From: Candidatus Cloacimonetes bacterium 4572_55
GTDB taxonomy: Bacteria; 4572-55
DNA length: 64,000 nucleotides
Assembly: GCA_002084765.1 (NCBI GenBank)
Contig: NBMB01000001.1
Location: forward strand, 155,047 to 219,046
Direction of reading: 5' to 3'
The notes under the pieces were generated by a model. That model searched no databases, was not told where the DNA came from, and saw only the letters and a program-made list of their open reading frames with translations. A program made the translations under genes and the position numbers. Shown in pieces: positions 23,969 to 32,381 of this stretch (positions are counted from its first letter, which is position 1; the number at the start of each line of letters is the position of its first letter).

Positions 23969-26032
23969 ATTTTTTTTCAACGGATAATTATTTTTATTGC
24001 TCTGACATTGATAATCGTATCGCCGATTTTTGCCCAAACAGATTATGATAATCTGGACATCTTACTTGAAGATATGCTCTGTTTTGAAGTTAGCGTCGCA
24101 TCGATCAAAAAAAGTAATCTGCGCGAATCACCGGGAATTGTGACCTTGATCACCCGGGAAGAAATCGCAAATTCTGGCGCCCGAGATTTGATCGACATCC
24201 TGCGTTTGACTCCTGGTTTGGATTTTGGGGGCGGTTCTGTGGGTTCGGTCGGACTGGGCGTCAGGGGTTTGCAGGCAACAGAAGGCAAGTTCTTGCTACT
24301 CATAGACGACCAGGTCGTCAATGATCCGCTCTATGGCAATGTCACGATGGTAAACCGTTTTAACGCGGATCAAATCGAGCGCATCGAGATTATTCGAGGG
24401 CCCGGGTCGGCAAAATATGGCGGTTATGCCGGATTGGCTGTGATAAAAATCATCACCAGGGGATCCGGATTAGACGGAATTTCTGTCGGATATCTGCACG
24501 GTATGATGAACGATGAGGCAAACGCGCTGAATAATTTAACGCTCTCCATGGGTAAAAAATTCAAGGATATCGACGTGTCACTCACCCTATCTGGGAAGCA
24601 AGGCGACGTGGCAAGCACTCAGAATTTTGTTGATTATATGGGTGCCTCTCGTAGCATGACCGATGATTCTGATTTTACATTTGCCGACATAAATTTCAGT
24701 CTCACGCGCAAAGGGCTTGATTTTCGATTTATCTATAGCAGATACGAATACGACAATATTACAAATCTCGGCTATGTGGGCTTGAATGGGAATTGCACTC
24801 TGACTCGGTCGTTCCAATATTATTTAGGCGGACTCACATACGATTTTCAGATCAACGATCACCTGACAATCACACCGGAGATTCATTTCAGCCACCATCG
24901 TCCATATCGTCTGGAAAGCGCGTTTGGCGACAGTTCTGTGGTCCCTAACGGAATTGTGCGAGACATTTCATCTATTCGCTGGCGAGGCGGTATATCTGCC
25001 CTGTGTGAATTCACAGAAAATATCGACGCGCTTCTCGGGGCGGAACTCTTTCAATTGGAGGGAAAAGCACATACCTATTATCAACCTTTCGCCTTCCAAT
25101 CAGGCGATCTGTCCGACTCTTATTTTGATGGGAAAGACCATATCAACATGGATGATAAGGCTGTTTTTGCCCAGATTGACCTATATAATCCTTATGCCAA
25201 TCTGACGTTGGGCGCGCGATATGACGATCACAGCCGAGTCGGGTCTGCTTTTGTTCCGCGCATTGCCTTGACAAAGATTATGGATAAATTCCATGCCAAA
25301 ATTCTGTTTAGCGAGGCGTTTCGTCTGCCTGACATTGAGAACATCAATCTTGGCGTAGAGACCGACGCGGAAGGAAATATCCTTGTTGATCCAGAAACAG
25401 GCGCGGTTGCGCGGGGCGATCTAAAGCCGGAAAGGATGCGATTTATTGAGTTGGAAGCTGGATATCAGTTATCCAATACCATGTTTTTCACATTTAATTT
25501 GTTTGATGGGGAAATTGAAGACCCCGTTATTTACCGTCTTAAAAACGGCTATGATACCTATTCAAACTTCGGTGAAATAGGTAGCCGTGGCATCGAAGGC
25601 GAATTTCGGATCAAAAATAATCGGGGTTATGCCAATTTAAATTATTCGTATTACGAGATCAATGAGAATACGGTTTCCATCTATGAAGTGGAGGACGACG
25701 ACCAAACCCTGTTAGCCTTCCCTCGACATACGATTACGTTGAATAGCAGTATAAAAGTCGCTGCAGGTCTGCGTGTCAATCCTTCCTTATATTTTGTAAG
25801 CGAGCGGCATGACGCATCGGGAAGATTTGGCGTAAATCAAAAATTGGACGCTACCGTATTAGCGAACCTGTTCGTAAATTACACGGTGCAAAAGGGCTTG
25901 ACCATCGGGATGGGCGTTTACGATATTTTCAATGAGAAATATCACTATATTACGCCGGAAAATTCGGATCATGCTCCTATGCCGGGATCGTCACGAGAAA
26001 TAATTCTGAAATTGGATTATATCCTGAATTGA
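23969..26032 (+). CDS. TonB-dependent outer-membrane receptor 2 (apparent ATT start)
   Basis: A receptor of 687 residues with plug motifs (I-T-R-E-E-I-A-N-S-G-A, L-G-V-R-G-L-Q, I-R-G-P-G-S-A-K-Y-G-G-Y) and a barrel ending in L-D-Y-I-L-N. The first conventional start codon is TTG 24008, but that would cut the signal peptide in half. Reading back, AAAAGGAG (23954-23961) is followed after seven bases by ATT 23969, which opens F-F-Q-R-I-I-I-F-I-A-L-T and ends at F-A-Q: a complete signal peptide. An in-frame TAA at 23954 excludes an earlier start. ATT is a rare but known start codon (infC). A mutated or misread ATG is the alternative. There is no YfiR-like gene directly before it. Confidence 0.88.
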   Translation: MFFQRIIIFIALTLIIVSPIFAQTDYDNLDILLEDMLCFEVSVASIKKSNLRESPGIVTLITREEIANSGARDLIDILRLTPGLDFGGGSVGSVGLGVRGLQATEGKFLLLIDDQVVNDPLYGNVTMVNRFNADQIERIEIIRGPGSAKYGGYAGLAVIKIITRGSGLDGISVGYLHGMMNDEANALNNLTLSMGKKFKDIDVSLTLSGKQGDVASTQNFVDYMGASRSMTDDSDFTFADINFSLTRKGLDFRFIYSRYEYDNITNLGYVGLNGNCTLTRSFQYYLGGLTYDFQINDHLTITPEIHFSHHRPYRLESAFGDSSVVPNGIVRDISSIRWRGGISALCEFTENIDALLGAELFQLEGKAHTYYQPFAFQSGDLSDSYFDGKDHINMDDKAVFAQIDLYNPYANLTLGARYDDHSRVGSAFVPRIALTKIMDKFHAKILFSEAFRLPDIENINLGVETDAEGNILVDPETGAVARGDLKPERMRFIELEAGYQLSNTMFFTFNLFDGEIEDPVIYRLKNGYDTYSNFGEIGSRGIEGEFRIKNNRGYANLNYSYYEINENTVSIYEVEDDDQTLLAFPRHTITLNSSIKVAAGLRVNPSLYFVSERHDASGRFGVNQKLDATVLANLFVNYTVQKGLTIGMGVYDIFNEKYHYITPENSDHAPMPGSSREIILKLDYILN

Positions 26033-26130
26033 GCAATTTAGGACCGATCGAATGCTGGCATGGATACCTCTATTATAGGATTTACGAAATCAGGGGGAAT
26101 TTTTGAATGGACTTTTTAAGGCTATTAATA

Positions 26131-26697
26131 ATGAAATATTTAAATATAATTTTTATTATTGTTTTATCCTGGACAGGAATAGCTTACACCCAGCCATTGG
26201 AGCGGCTGATCTATGGTCTGCCGCTTTTTGCTGCTGGATCGCACATAAAAGCCGTCGATGAGACTCTGACCATAGGCGTGTTTAGTGACAGCAAAGATAA
26301 GATCAATAAAGAGACTCTAACGAAGTTCAAAGATATCAAAACCTGGTCAAATGATCGAATCAGGAAAATATTCGAGCTTCAAAAACTTGAAATCGTCTCC
26401 CTGAACAGTGAAAATCTGACTGATTTTGCAGGGCAGATTATCTGGGTTCTTGACGCTTCCGCCTCGTTAGAAAAGCTTAAGGAAGTGACTGCAAACGGAA
26501 TTTTTACTATAGCAGCTCAGGATCCGGGTTATGAAGACTATGTTTTTGTCACGTCGATCTATGAAAATAAGAGCTCTGATCCGGACGTCGAGCGATGGCG
26601 ATTAACCCGTTTTTTCGTAAATTGTGAGGTTTCACAGTTGCGACCCTCTAGCAATCTAAAAACAAAAGATGGGTATGTCGAAAAAAATTGCGATTGA
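26131..26697 (+). CDS. YfiR/DUF4154-like periplasmic protein, paralogue 3
   Basis: A 188-residue paralogue of the genes at 20380 and 20980: signal peptide M-K-Y-L-N-I-I-F to A-Y-T-Q, then P-L-E-R-L-I, L-T-I-G-V-F-S-D, G-Q-I-I-W-V-L-D, Y-E-N-K-S, E-R-W-R-L-T, V-N-C and a Cys next to the end. ATG 26131 (AAGG nine bases before) gives the same length and the same M-K-Y start as its paralogue. ATG 26107, with GGGGGAA upstream, would add eight residues and cannot be excluded. It precedes receptor 3 by 29 bases, repeating the YfiR-receptor order. Confidence 0.75.
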   Translation: MKYLNIIFIIVLSWTGIAYTQPLERLIYGLPLFAAGSHIKAVDETLTIGVFSDSKDKINKETLTKFKDIKTWSNDRIRKIFELQKLEIVSLNSENLTDFAGQIIWVLDASASLEKLKEVTANGIFTIAAQDPGYEDYVFVTSIYENKSSDPDVERWRLTRFFVNCEVSQLRPSSNLKTKDGYVEKNCD

Positions 26698-26726
26698 AAT
26701 ACTTGCTTTATACTTAGGAGAGTGAA

Positions 26727-28832
26727 ATGAAACATTTTATTTATATTTTATTGGCTTTTGGATTGTTTTTACCCGCTTTATCTTTGGCTAAAGATGACAG
26801 CGTGATCGACGACTTATGGGGAGATATGCAGGAATTTGTTGTTATTGCATCGAAGAAAGCAGAAAGCATATTCGATTCTCCTCTCTCAACCTCTGTGATT
26901 TCAAAAGAGAAAATTCTCAGATCGGGAGCCACATCAATTCCCGAATTATTGCGGCTGGTTCCGGGGTTTATTGTCCGGGAAAAAACAAACGGAAATTATG
27001 ACGTGCATATTCGAGGAAATGATTATATTCCTCCGGGCAAGCAGTTGTTTTATTCTGAAAACTCGATAACTTTGGTCATGATTGACAACAGAATTGTTTA
27101 CAATTATGTTCGAGGCGGGACCTTTTGGGAGACACTTCCTATTGGATTGAACGACATTGAGCAGATCGAAATTATTCGCGGACCCTCGACCGCGCTTTAT
27201 GGACCGAACGCCGTATCGGGTGTGATCAACATTATCACAAAGAAACCTGGCGACAAAAAAATGAAAGTCTCTACCAACGTCCAAGCAGGAAATATGGAAA
27301 CAAAAACTGCCGACGCGTCGCTGAGTGTTGCTGTTAATGAAAAATTGAAACTTCGCTTTTCCGGCAACTATCAATATCGGGAAAGGGCAAAGGATGAATA
27401 CTTTATATTCCATATAGATTTTGCCGATACAGTGTTCGCTGGCAATTTTGCGACATACAACGATCTTGTCAGGTCTGGAATGTGGGAAAGCAAAGAGCTT
27501 GGTAAACGCTATCCAGACAGCAAGTTGGCGAAAGACGTTTATGGGATTAACGGGTTTGCTTTTTATGATATGAACGACGACGTCAACTTCAATTTGGCGG
27601 TTGGGTTGCAAAATTCTACGGTGCAAACGATTTATTGGGATATGAGTCTCGCCTTTTCGACGCGGGAGTCCGAAACAAGTTATTTTGACCTTCGATCAAA
27701 AATTTATGGCATGAGTGCCCAATTATCATACTCACGCGGGACCCAAAATATTGCCAGAGGGCTACCTGGCTTGAAGATGGATATTTCCGCGTTGAGTGCC
27801 ACTGTGGAATATGATTACAAATGGAAAAATTTGACGCTCCGACCCGGTGCCAGTTTTCATCAAGCGGTCAATGACGACCGCGATTATATTAACGCCGGAG
27901 GCACTTACTTCTGGAACGCGAAAAACGAGCTGAACACCAGCGCGCTTTATTTACGAGGCGACTATCTTCTGAATGATAAACTTCGGTTTGTCGGCGCGAT
28001 TCGAGGCGATAAATATAACAACCCGGATAAGACATACGCGTCGTATCAATTCACCAGCTCCTATAAGGTCAACGACAATTATCTGGCGCGGTTGGTTTAT
28101 TCTCGGGCAAACAGAAGTCCTTTTATGCTCGAGACTTATGAAAGTTATCACTATGAAGGGTCTTACGGAGATTTCCGCTGGATATCGGATAACTACGGCA
28201 GCAAAAATCTGGATTTATTGACCATGGACATGATCGAGGTAGGCTTCAGGAACAAATTGATAGATAAAATTTTTACCGATATCGAATTTTTTTATACTAA
28301 GATAGATAATTATACGGACGCGGTCGATACCTTCTATATCGATTCTGACGGCGTTCAGCATTTTGAGGAAACGTTTGAAAATCTCAATATCGTTTCAAAA
28401 CAGATGGGTATTTCGATGAATGTCGCTTTTATCCTGAGTGAAAAGCTGAAATTCGAACTCTTCTGGACTTCTCAAAAAACGGATTTGGAAGACCATGAAA
28501 CGCCTGATGGCAATCTTATTGATATGGAATCCGAATGGACGCCGATATCCTACGGCGGCTTATCCTGCGATTATTCACCGATAGACAAACTGAATCTTTT
28601 CTCCAACATGTATTTTTATGGGAATCAAACATTCAAATATTCATTTGGGAGAGAATTTGTTCAAAACATTGAGGAAAAAATGATTGTAAATCTCAAAGCC
28701 TCATATCATATCTATGAATATGGCTCGGTCTATTTCAACGCCCGGAATATACTGAATGACGATAAGAAAGAATTCGCGTTTGCCGATGATATTAAAGCGA
28801 CATATCTCGTGGGATTTACTATGAAGTTTTAG
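26727..28832 (+). CDS. TonB-dependent outer-membrane receptor 3
   Basis: A 701-residue receptor with signal peptide (to about residue 21, S-L-A-K), plug domain at about 35-155 (V-V-I-A-S-K-K-A-E, S-V-I-S-K-E-K-I, I-E-I-I-R-G-P-S-T-A-L-Y-G) and a long barrel ending in M-K-F. An extra segment after H-I-R-G-N-D (about 95-120) distinguishes the plug from receptors 1 and 2. The ribosome-binding site TAGGAGAG precedes ATG 26727. It is the last gene of the cluster; a terminator follows at 28881. Confidence 0.92.
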   Translation: MKHFIYILLAFGLFLPALSLAKDDSVIDDLWGDMQEFVVIASKKAESIFDSPLSTSVISKEKILRSGATSIPELLRLVPGFIVREKTNGNYDVHIRGNDYIPPGKQLFYSENSITLVMIDNRIVYNYVRGGTFWETLPIGLNDIEQIEIIRGPSTALYGPNAVSGVINIITKKPGDKKMKVSTNVQAGNMETKTADASLSVAVNEKLKLRFSGNYQYRERAKDEYFIFHIDFADTVFAGNFATYNDLVRSGMWESKELGKRYPDSKLAKDVYGINGFAFYDMNDDVNFNLAVGLQNSTVQTIYWDMSLAFSTRESETSYFDLRSKIYGMSAQLSYSRGTQNIARGLPGLKMDISALSATVEYDYKWKNLTLRPGASFHQAVNDDRDYINAGGTYFWNAKNELNTSALYLRGDYLLNDKLRFVGAIRGDKYNNPDKTYASYQFTSSYKVNDNYLARLVYSRANRSPFMLETYESYHYEGSYGDFRWISDNYGSKNLDLLTMDMIEVGFRNKLIDKIFTDIEFFYTKIDNYTDAVDTFYIDSDGVQHFEETFENLNIVSKQMGISMNVAFILSEKLKFELFWTSQKTDLEDHETPDGNLIDMESEWTPISYGGLSCDYSPIDKLNLFSNMYFYGNQTFKYSFGREFVQNIEEKMIVNLKASYHIYEYGSVYFNARNILNDDKKEFAFADDIKATYLVGFTMKF

Positions 28833-28837
28833 AAGTT

Positions 28838-28860
28838 GTCCGCAGATTACGCAGATTACA
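28838..28860 (+). repeat. Dispersed intergenic repeat, short copy
   Basis: TCCGCAGATTACGCAGATTA, the core of the repeat family, lies six bases after the receptor 3 stop codon and before its terminator. Confidence 0.7.
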
Positions 28861-28880
28861 CAAAATAGATGATAACGATC

Positions 28881-28915
28881 AAAAACGCCCGGAATTGACA
28901 CCGGGCGTTTTTTTT
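28881..28915. terminator. Terminator of the YfiR-TonB cluster
   Basis: AACGCCCGG and CCGGGCGTT form a perfect 9-bp stem with an eight-base loop, followed by eight T. On the minus strand the stem is followed by five T, so it may also serve the convergent secreted-protein gene. Confidence 0.88.
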
Positions 28916-28950
28916 CTTGCACATAATTCAATATAATCCAAATAGAAATA

Positions 28951-31917
28951 TTATCGCAATAAAACCATCTGCTTGGTCTCAATTTTTTCGAGCGTCTCCA
29001 GTCTATAGAAGTAGGTTCCACTGCTCGCGTCTTGACCTTGATTATTCTTTCCATCCCAAATCACGATATGATACCCTGGGTTCCGCGTCCCAGAGATCAA
29101 GGTCCGCATCAATTGACCGGTCAGATCGTAGATTTTCAAGGAAACTGACTGCGAATTTGGCAGGGCGTAGCGAATCGTTGTATGGGGATTAAAAGGATTC
29201 GGATAATTTTGCCACATAGCAACGCTGGTCGGGAGCGTTTCTCCATTCTCTATCCCTACTGCCTCAGCGCAAATCGTCTCGGAATAGTCCGAATCGCCCA
29301 CCTCATTAAAAGCCTTGACCCGATAGCAATAGAGGCTGTCCCCCTGAAGATTCAGATCAATAAACGTCGTGCTCATGATCTCCGCTATCTGAACAAACTC
29401 TGGATTGTCGCCAGTTCGTCGCTCGATCCGAAAGCCCTCCTCATTATCTGCGTTATCGATCCAGCTTAGTTGCAACTGAGCCGATCCGATTACTTCCAAA
29501 ACCAGAACAGTCGGCGCGGCTGGAATCGTATTATAGGTTGTCCCACAATTTTCATCAGAAAAATAAGATGTCCCTAAAAGATTAAACGCGGAGACCCGAT
29601 AGCAATACGTTGTGTGATAATTGAGACCCGAATCAATAAAACTGCTCTCCAAAATCGTGGTGAGATCCACAAATTGGCTGTCCGGGTCTACCCGTCGTTG
29701 AATCAGAAACCCCTCCTCATTATTGGAGTTATCCGACCAAGTAAGCTGGATCCGATCCGTAGAGATCGGATCAGCGATCAAATCTGTGGGGATGAATGGA
29801 ATCGCGTTTGCGGTCATGGCGCACGCTTCATTGGAATAATGAGACGTGATCATGCCGTTATACGACCGCACTCGATAGCAATAGAATGTGATCGGGTTCA
29901 GATTGACGTCTTGATAATAAAAGGAGTCTACCTCGACGGTTGCGATCGATTCAAAAGAGCCTGTGGGTCCGATACGTCGCTCGATTTGAAATCCGTCAAT
30001 ATTTTCGGAATTGCCTATCCATGTCAGGTCAACGTGATCGCTACCCAAATCAATAATATTCAGCTCCGATGGAGATGAGGGAATCGCTATTTCATGCCGG
30101 AACATGCTATTTTCATTAGTTCCAATATAGAGATAGCTGTCGCTTTGGGTCAGAGTCAAGCCGTCGAATTCGGATTGAACCGTCTGCCAGATCTGTCCCT
30201 GATCCGTAGTTTTATAAAGACCTTTTCCACACGCGTAAATGGTTGTTCCAGAACCGGATATGGACTGTATAGCGTCATTTTCTGGAAGTCCGCTGTTTGC
30301 CTGAACCCATGTCTCGCCTTGGTCGCGACTGATATACATTCGGGCATGGTCCGCGGCTGCGTAGATTGTCGTCTCATTTCCCCACAACGCGGTGATGGTG
30401 TATGAGTCCGACATCTCTCCGGAGTTGAGACTGTACCAACTCGCTCCGCCATTTTCGGTCTTATACATACCGCTATTGGTTCCAGCGTAGACCGTCTCGC
30501 TTTCTCCCCATAAGCATCCGACTTGATAGTTTGACATTTCACTATTATTGACGGTAAACCAGTTAATTCCGCCATTTGTGGTCTTCAATATTCCGCCTGG
30601 ATGGAGAGCACCCGCGTATAACGTATTGCCCTCGCCCCACATACTGAGAATGCTGTAGTCATTATGCATCTCGTCGGTATTGACATTGCTCCAGGTCACG
30701 CCGCCATTGATTGTTTTGTGCACCCCGTTACCGATTGTCCCAGCATAGATAATAGGCTCGTTTCCCCACAGAGCCGTCACGCTATAATCGTGAGACAGCT
30801 CGCCAGTATTGATCTCAACCCAGTTGGAGCCGTAGTTTGTCGATTTGTAGAGACTGCCCCCCCCGGTGAAACGCTTTACCGTCCCGACATAAACCACATT
30901 TCCATCCGTCAGAGAGCAGACAGCGTGCATCAACGGCATACCAGAATTGATCGAATTCCAATTTCCACCGCCGTCTGTAGTCTTAAATACCCCATGATCC
31001 CGGACACCCGCGTACACGATCGCGGCATCTCCCCAGATAGCGTATACATCCCGATCCGAGCTGGGAAAGCCGTTGTTGACGGCATACCAATTTGTCCCTC
31101 CATCCACGGATTTATAAGCACCGAAAGACGCTGCTGCATAAAGGGTTGTGCCGCTTCCGGTCAGGGATTTGGCAATAATGCCCGCGCCGACCAAACTCCA
31201 GCTTAACCCGCTGTTTGCAGTTTTGTAGATTCCGTCGTTCGCAGCGGCAAAGACCTCGCTGCCATTGCTCCATAGCGCGCTGATACGGAAGTAGTCCTGC
31301 ATAGAGCCGGTGTTGACAGCATTCCATGACGAGCCGCTGTCTGTGGAGCGCAAAACCCCGTCGTCCGATGTCCCGGCATAGACCGCGTCCCCAGCTCCAC
31401 AGAGGCTGATGACGCTGTATTCGCTGTTCATATCCCCAGTGTTGACCTGCTGCCAAGAAGCACCGCCGTTGGTGGTCTTATATACGCCATGACCCAGAAA
31501 ACCCGCGGATCCAGTCCCAGCGTACAGAGTCTGACCGCTTCCCCATAAACTGGAGATTTGATACGTATTCTGCAAATCCCCTTGATTCACATCCTGCCAG
31601 GTGATCCCGTTGTTAATGGTCTTATACACTCCGAGATTCGTCCCGGCATACACGGTGGAACCGACTCCCCACAAACAAAACAGAGAGCAGTCTGGAGGAA
31701 GATCGCCCAGGTTGCCGCTGTGCCAACTGGTGCCTCCGTTTGTGGTCCTGTAAACGCCGTGACCCTCAGTCCCCGCGTACATCACTTGGCTGGTTCCCCA
31801 TAAACTCTTGATCCACCCTCCGCCGTAGGGACCAAGCTGCTCCCAATCCTGAGCGTAAAGATTGGTGCCAATAAAATTACATAAAAGAACAAGTCCGATT
31901 GTCAGTGTCTTTCTCAT
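28951..31917 (-). CDS. Secreted repeat protein with FN3 domains and type IX sorting domain
   Basis: A 988-residue exported protein: signal peptide (M-R-K-T-L-T-I-G to L-Y-A-Q), then about thirteen repeats of roughly 43-50 residues with the pattern L-W-G, V-Y-A-G-T, Y-K-T and G-x-x-W, of the BNR/YCF48 beta-propeller type. Three fibronectin type III domains follow at about 635-895. The last 85 residues are the type IX sorting domain (N-Y-P-N-P-F-N-P, L-P-N-S, I-Y-D-L-T-G, S-G-T-Y-F-Y-R-L). It is expected at the cell surface or outside the cell. The ligand of the propeller part is unknown. I start at ATG 31917 because AGGAG lies seven to eight bases upstream; GTG 31926 abuts that site. Confidence 0.9.
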   Translation of the reverse strand: MRKTLTIGLVLLCNFIGTNLYAQDWEQLGPYGGGWIKSLWGTSQVMYAGTEGHGVYRTTNGGTSWHSGNLGDLPPDCSLFCLWGVGSTVYAGTNLGVYKTINNGITWQDVNQGDLQNTYQISSLWGSGQTLYAGTGSAGFLGHGVYKTTNGGASWQQVNTGDMNSEYSVISLCGAGDAVYAGTSDDGVLRSTDSGSSWNAVNTGSMQDYFRISALWSNGSEVFAAANDGIYKTANSGLSWSLVGAGIIAKSLTGSGTTLYAAASFGAYKSVDGGTNWYAVNNGFPSSDRDVYAIWGDAAIVYAGVRDHGVFKTTDGGGNWNSINSGMPLMHAVCSLTDGNVVYVGTVKRFTGGGSLYKSTNYGSNWVEINTGELSHDYSVTALWGNEPIIYAGTIGNGVHKTINGGVTWSNVNTDEMHNDYSILSMWGEGNTLYAGALHPGGILKTTNGGINWFTVNNSEMSNYQVGCLWGESETVYAGTNSGMYKTENGGASWYSLNSGEMSDSYTITALWGNETTIYAAADHARMYISRDQGETWVQANSGLPENDAIQSISGSGTTIYACGKGLYKTTDQGQIWQTVQSEFDGLTLTQSDSYLYIGTNENSMFRHEIAIPSSPSELNIIDLGSDHVDLTWIGNSENIDGFQIERRIGPTGSFESIATVEVDSFYYQDVNLNPITFYCYRVRSYNGMITSHYSNEACAMTANAIPFIPTDLIADPISTDRIQLTWSDNSNNEEGFLIQRRVDPDSQFVDLTTILESSFIDSGLNYHTTYCYRVSAFNLLGTSYFSDENCGTTYNTIPAAPTVLVLEVIGSAQLQLSWIDNADNEEGFRIERRTGDNPEFVQIAEIMSTTFIDLNLQGDSLYCYRVKAFNEVGDSDYSETICAEAVGIENGETLPTSVAMWQNYPNPFNPHTTIRYALPNSQSVSLKIYDLTGQLMRTLISGTRNPGYHIVIWDGKNNQGQDASSGTYFYRLETLEKIETKQMVLLR

Positions 31918-31926
31918 TTTTGTCAC

Positions 31927-32381
31927 TCCTTAATTATCTAACTATAAGTTTAGGTATAAAAATAATGATTATGGACAACCAAAATCGACTCGACAGAATC
32001 GACCTACCGACTTTGCTATAGTGTAATTATAATAGAGGATTAAAATTTTGCAATAATATTTTTACAAAACCTCAATAACTTTAATAAGTTACAGGGATCA
32101 CTTAATGTAATTTCTAAAGCTAAGTTGAACGATGTAAAGAAGATAAAACCGACAAATTTTTTTTGCTTTTTTTTACCCAAAAAAGATCATTTTTATATTT
32201 TTTGCGAGAAGAATTAAATCGAAAAAAATATTGTGAGGATAAGAAAAATCATTATCTTATAGCGGATGAGTAAAAGTTGAACAGTCCAAGATACCCAACC
32301 TCTATCCCGATAGTTGATAACACGATCCGCCTTTATTTTTGACAGAACGTATGTTTATTAGGATTCAAAAACGGAGAAAAT
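31927..32381. other. AT-rich intergenic region between divergent genes
   Basis: About 450 bases with no credible gene. A TTGACA at 32339 has no convincing -10 partner. The region must hold the promoters of both flanking genes, but I cannot fix them. Confidence 0.4.
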
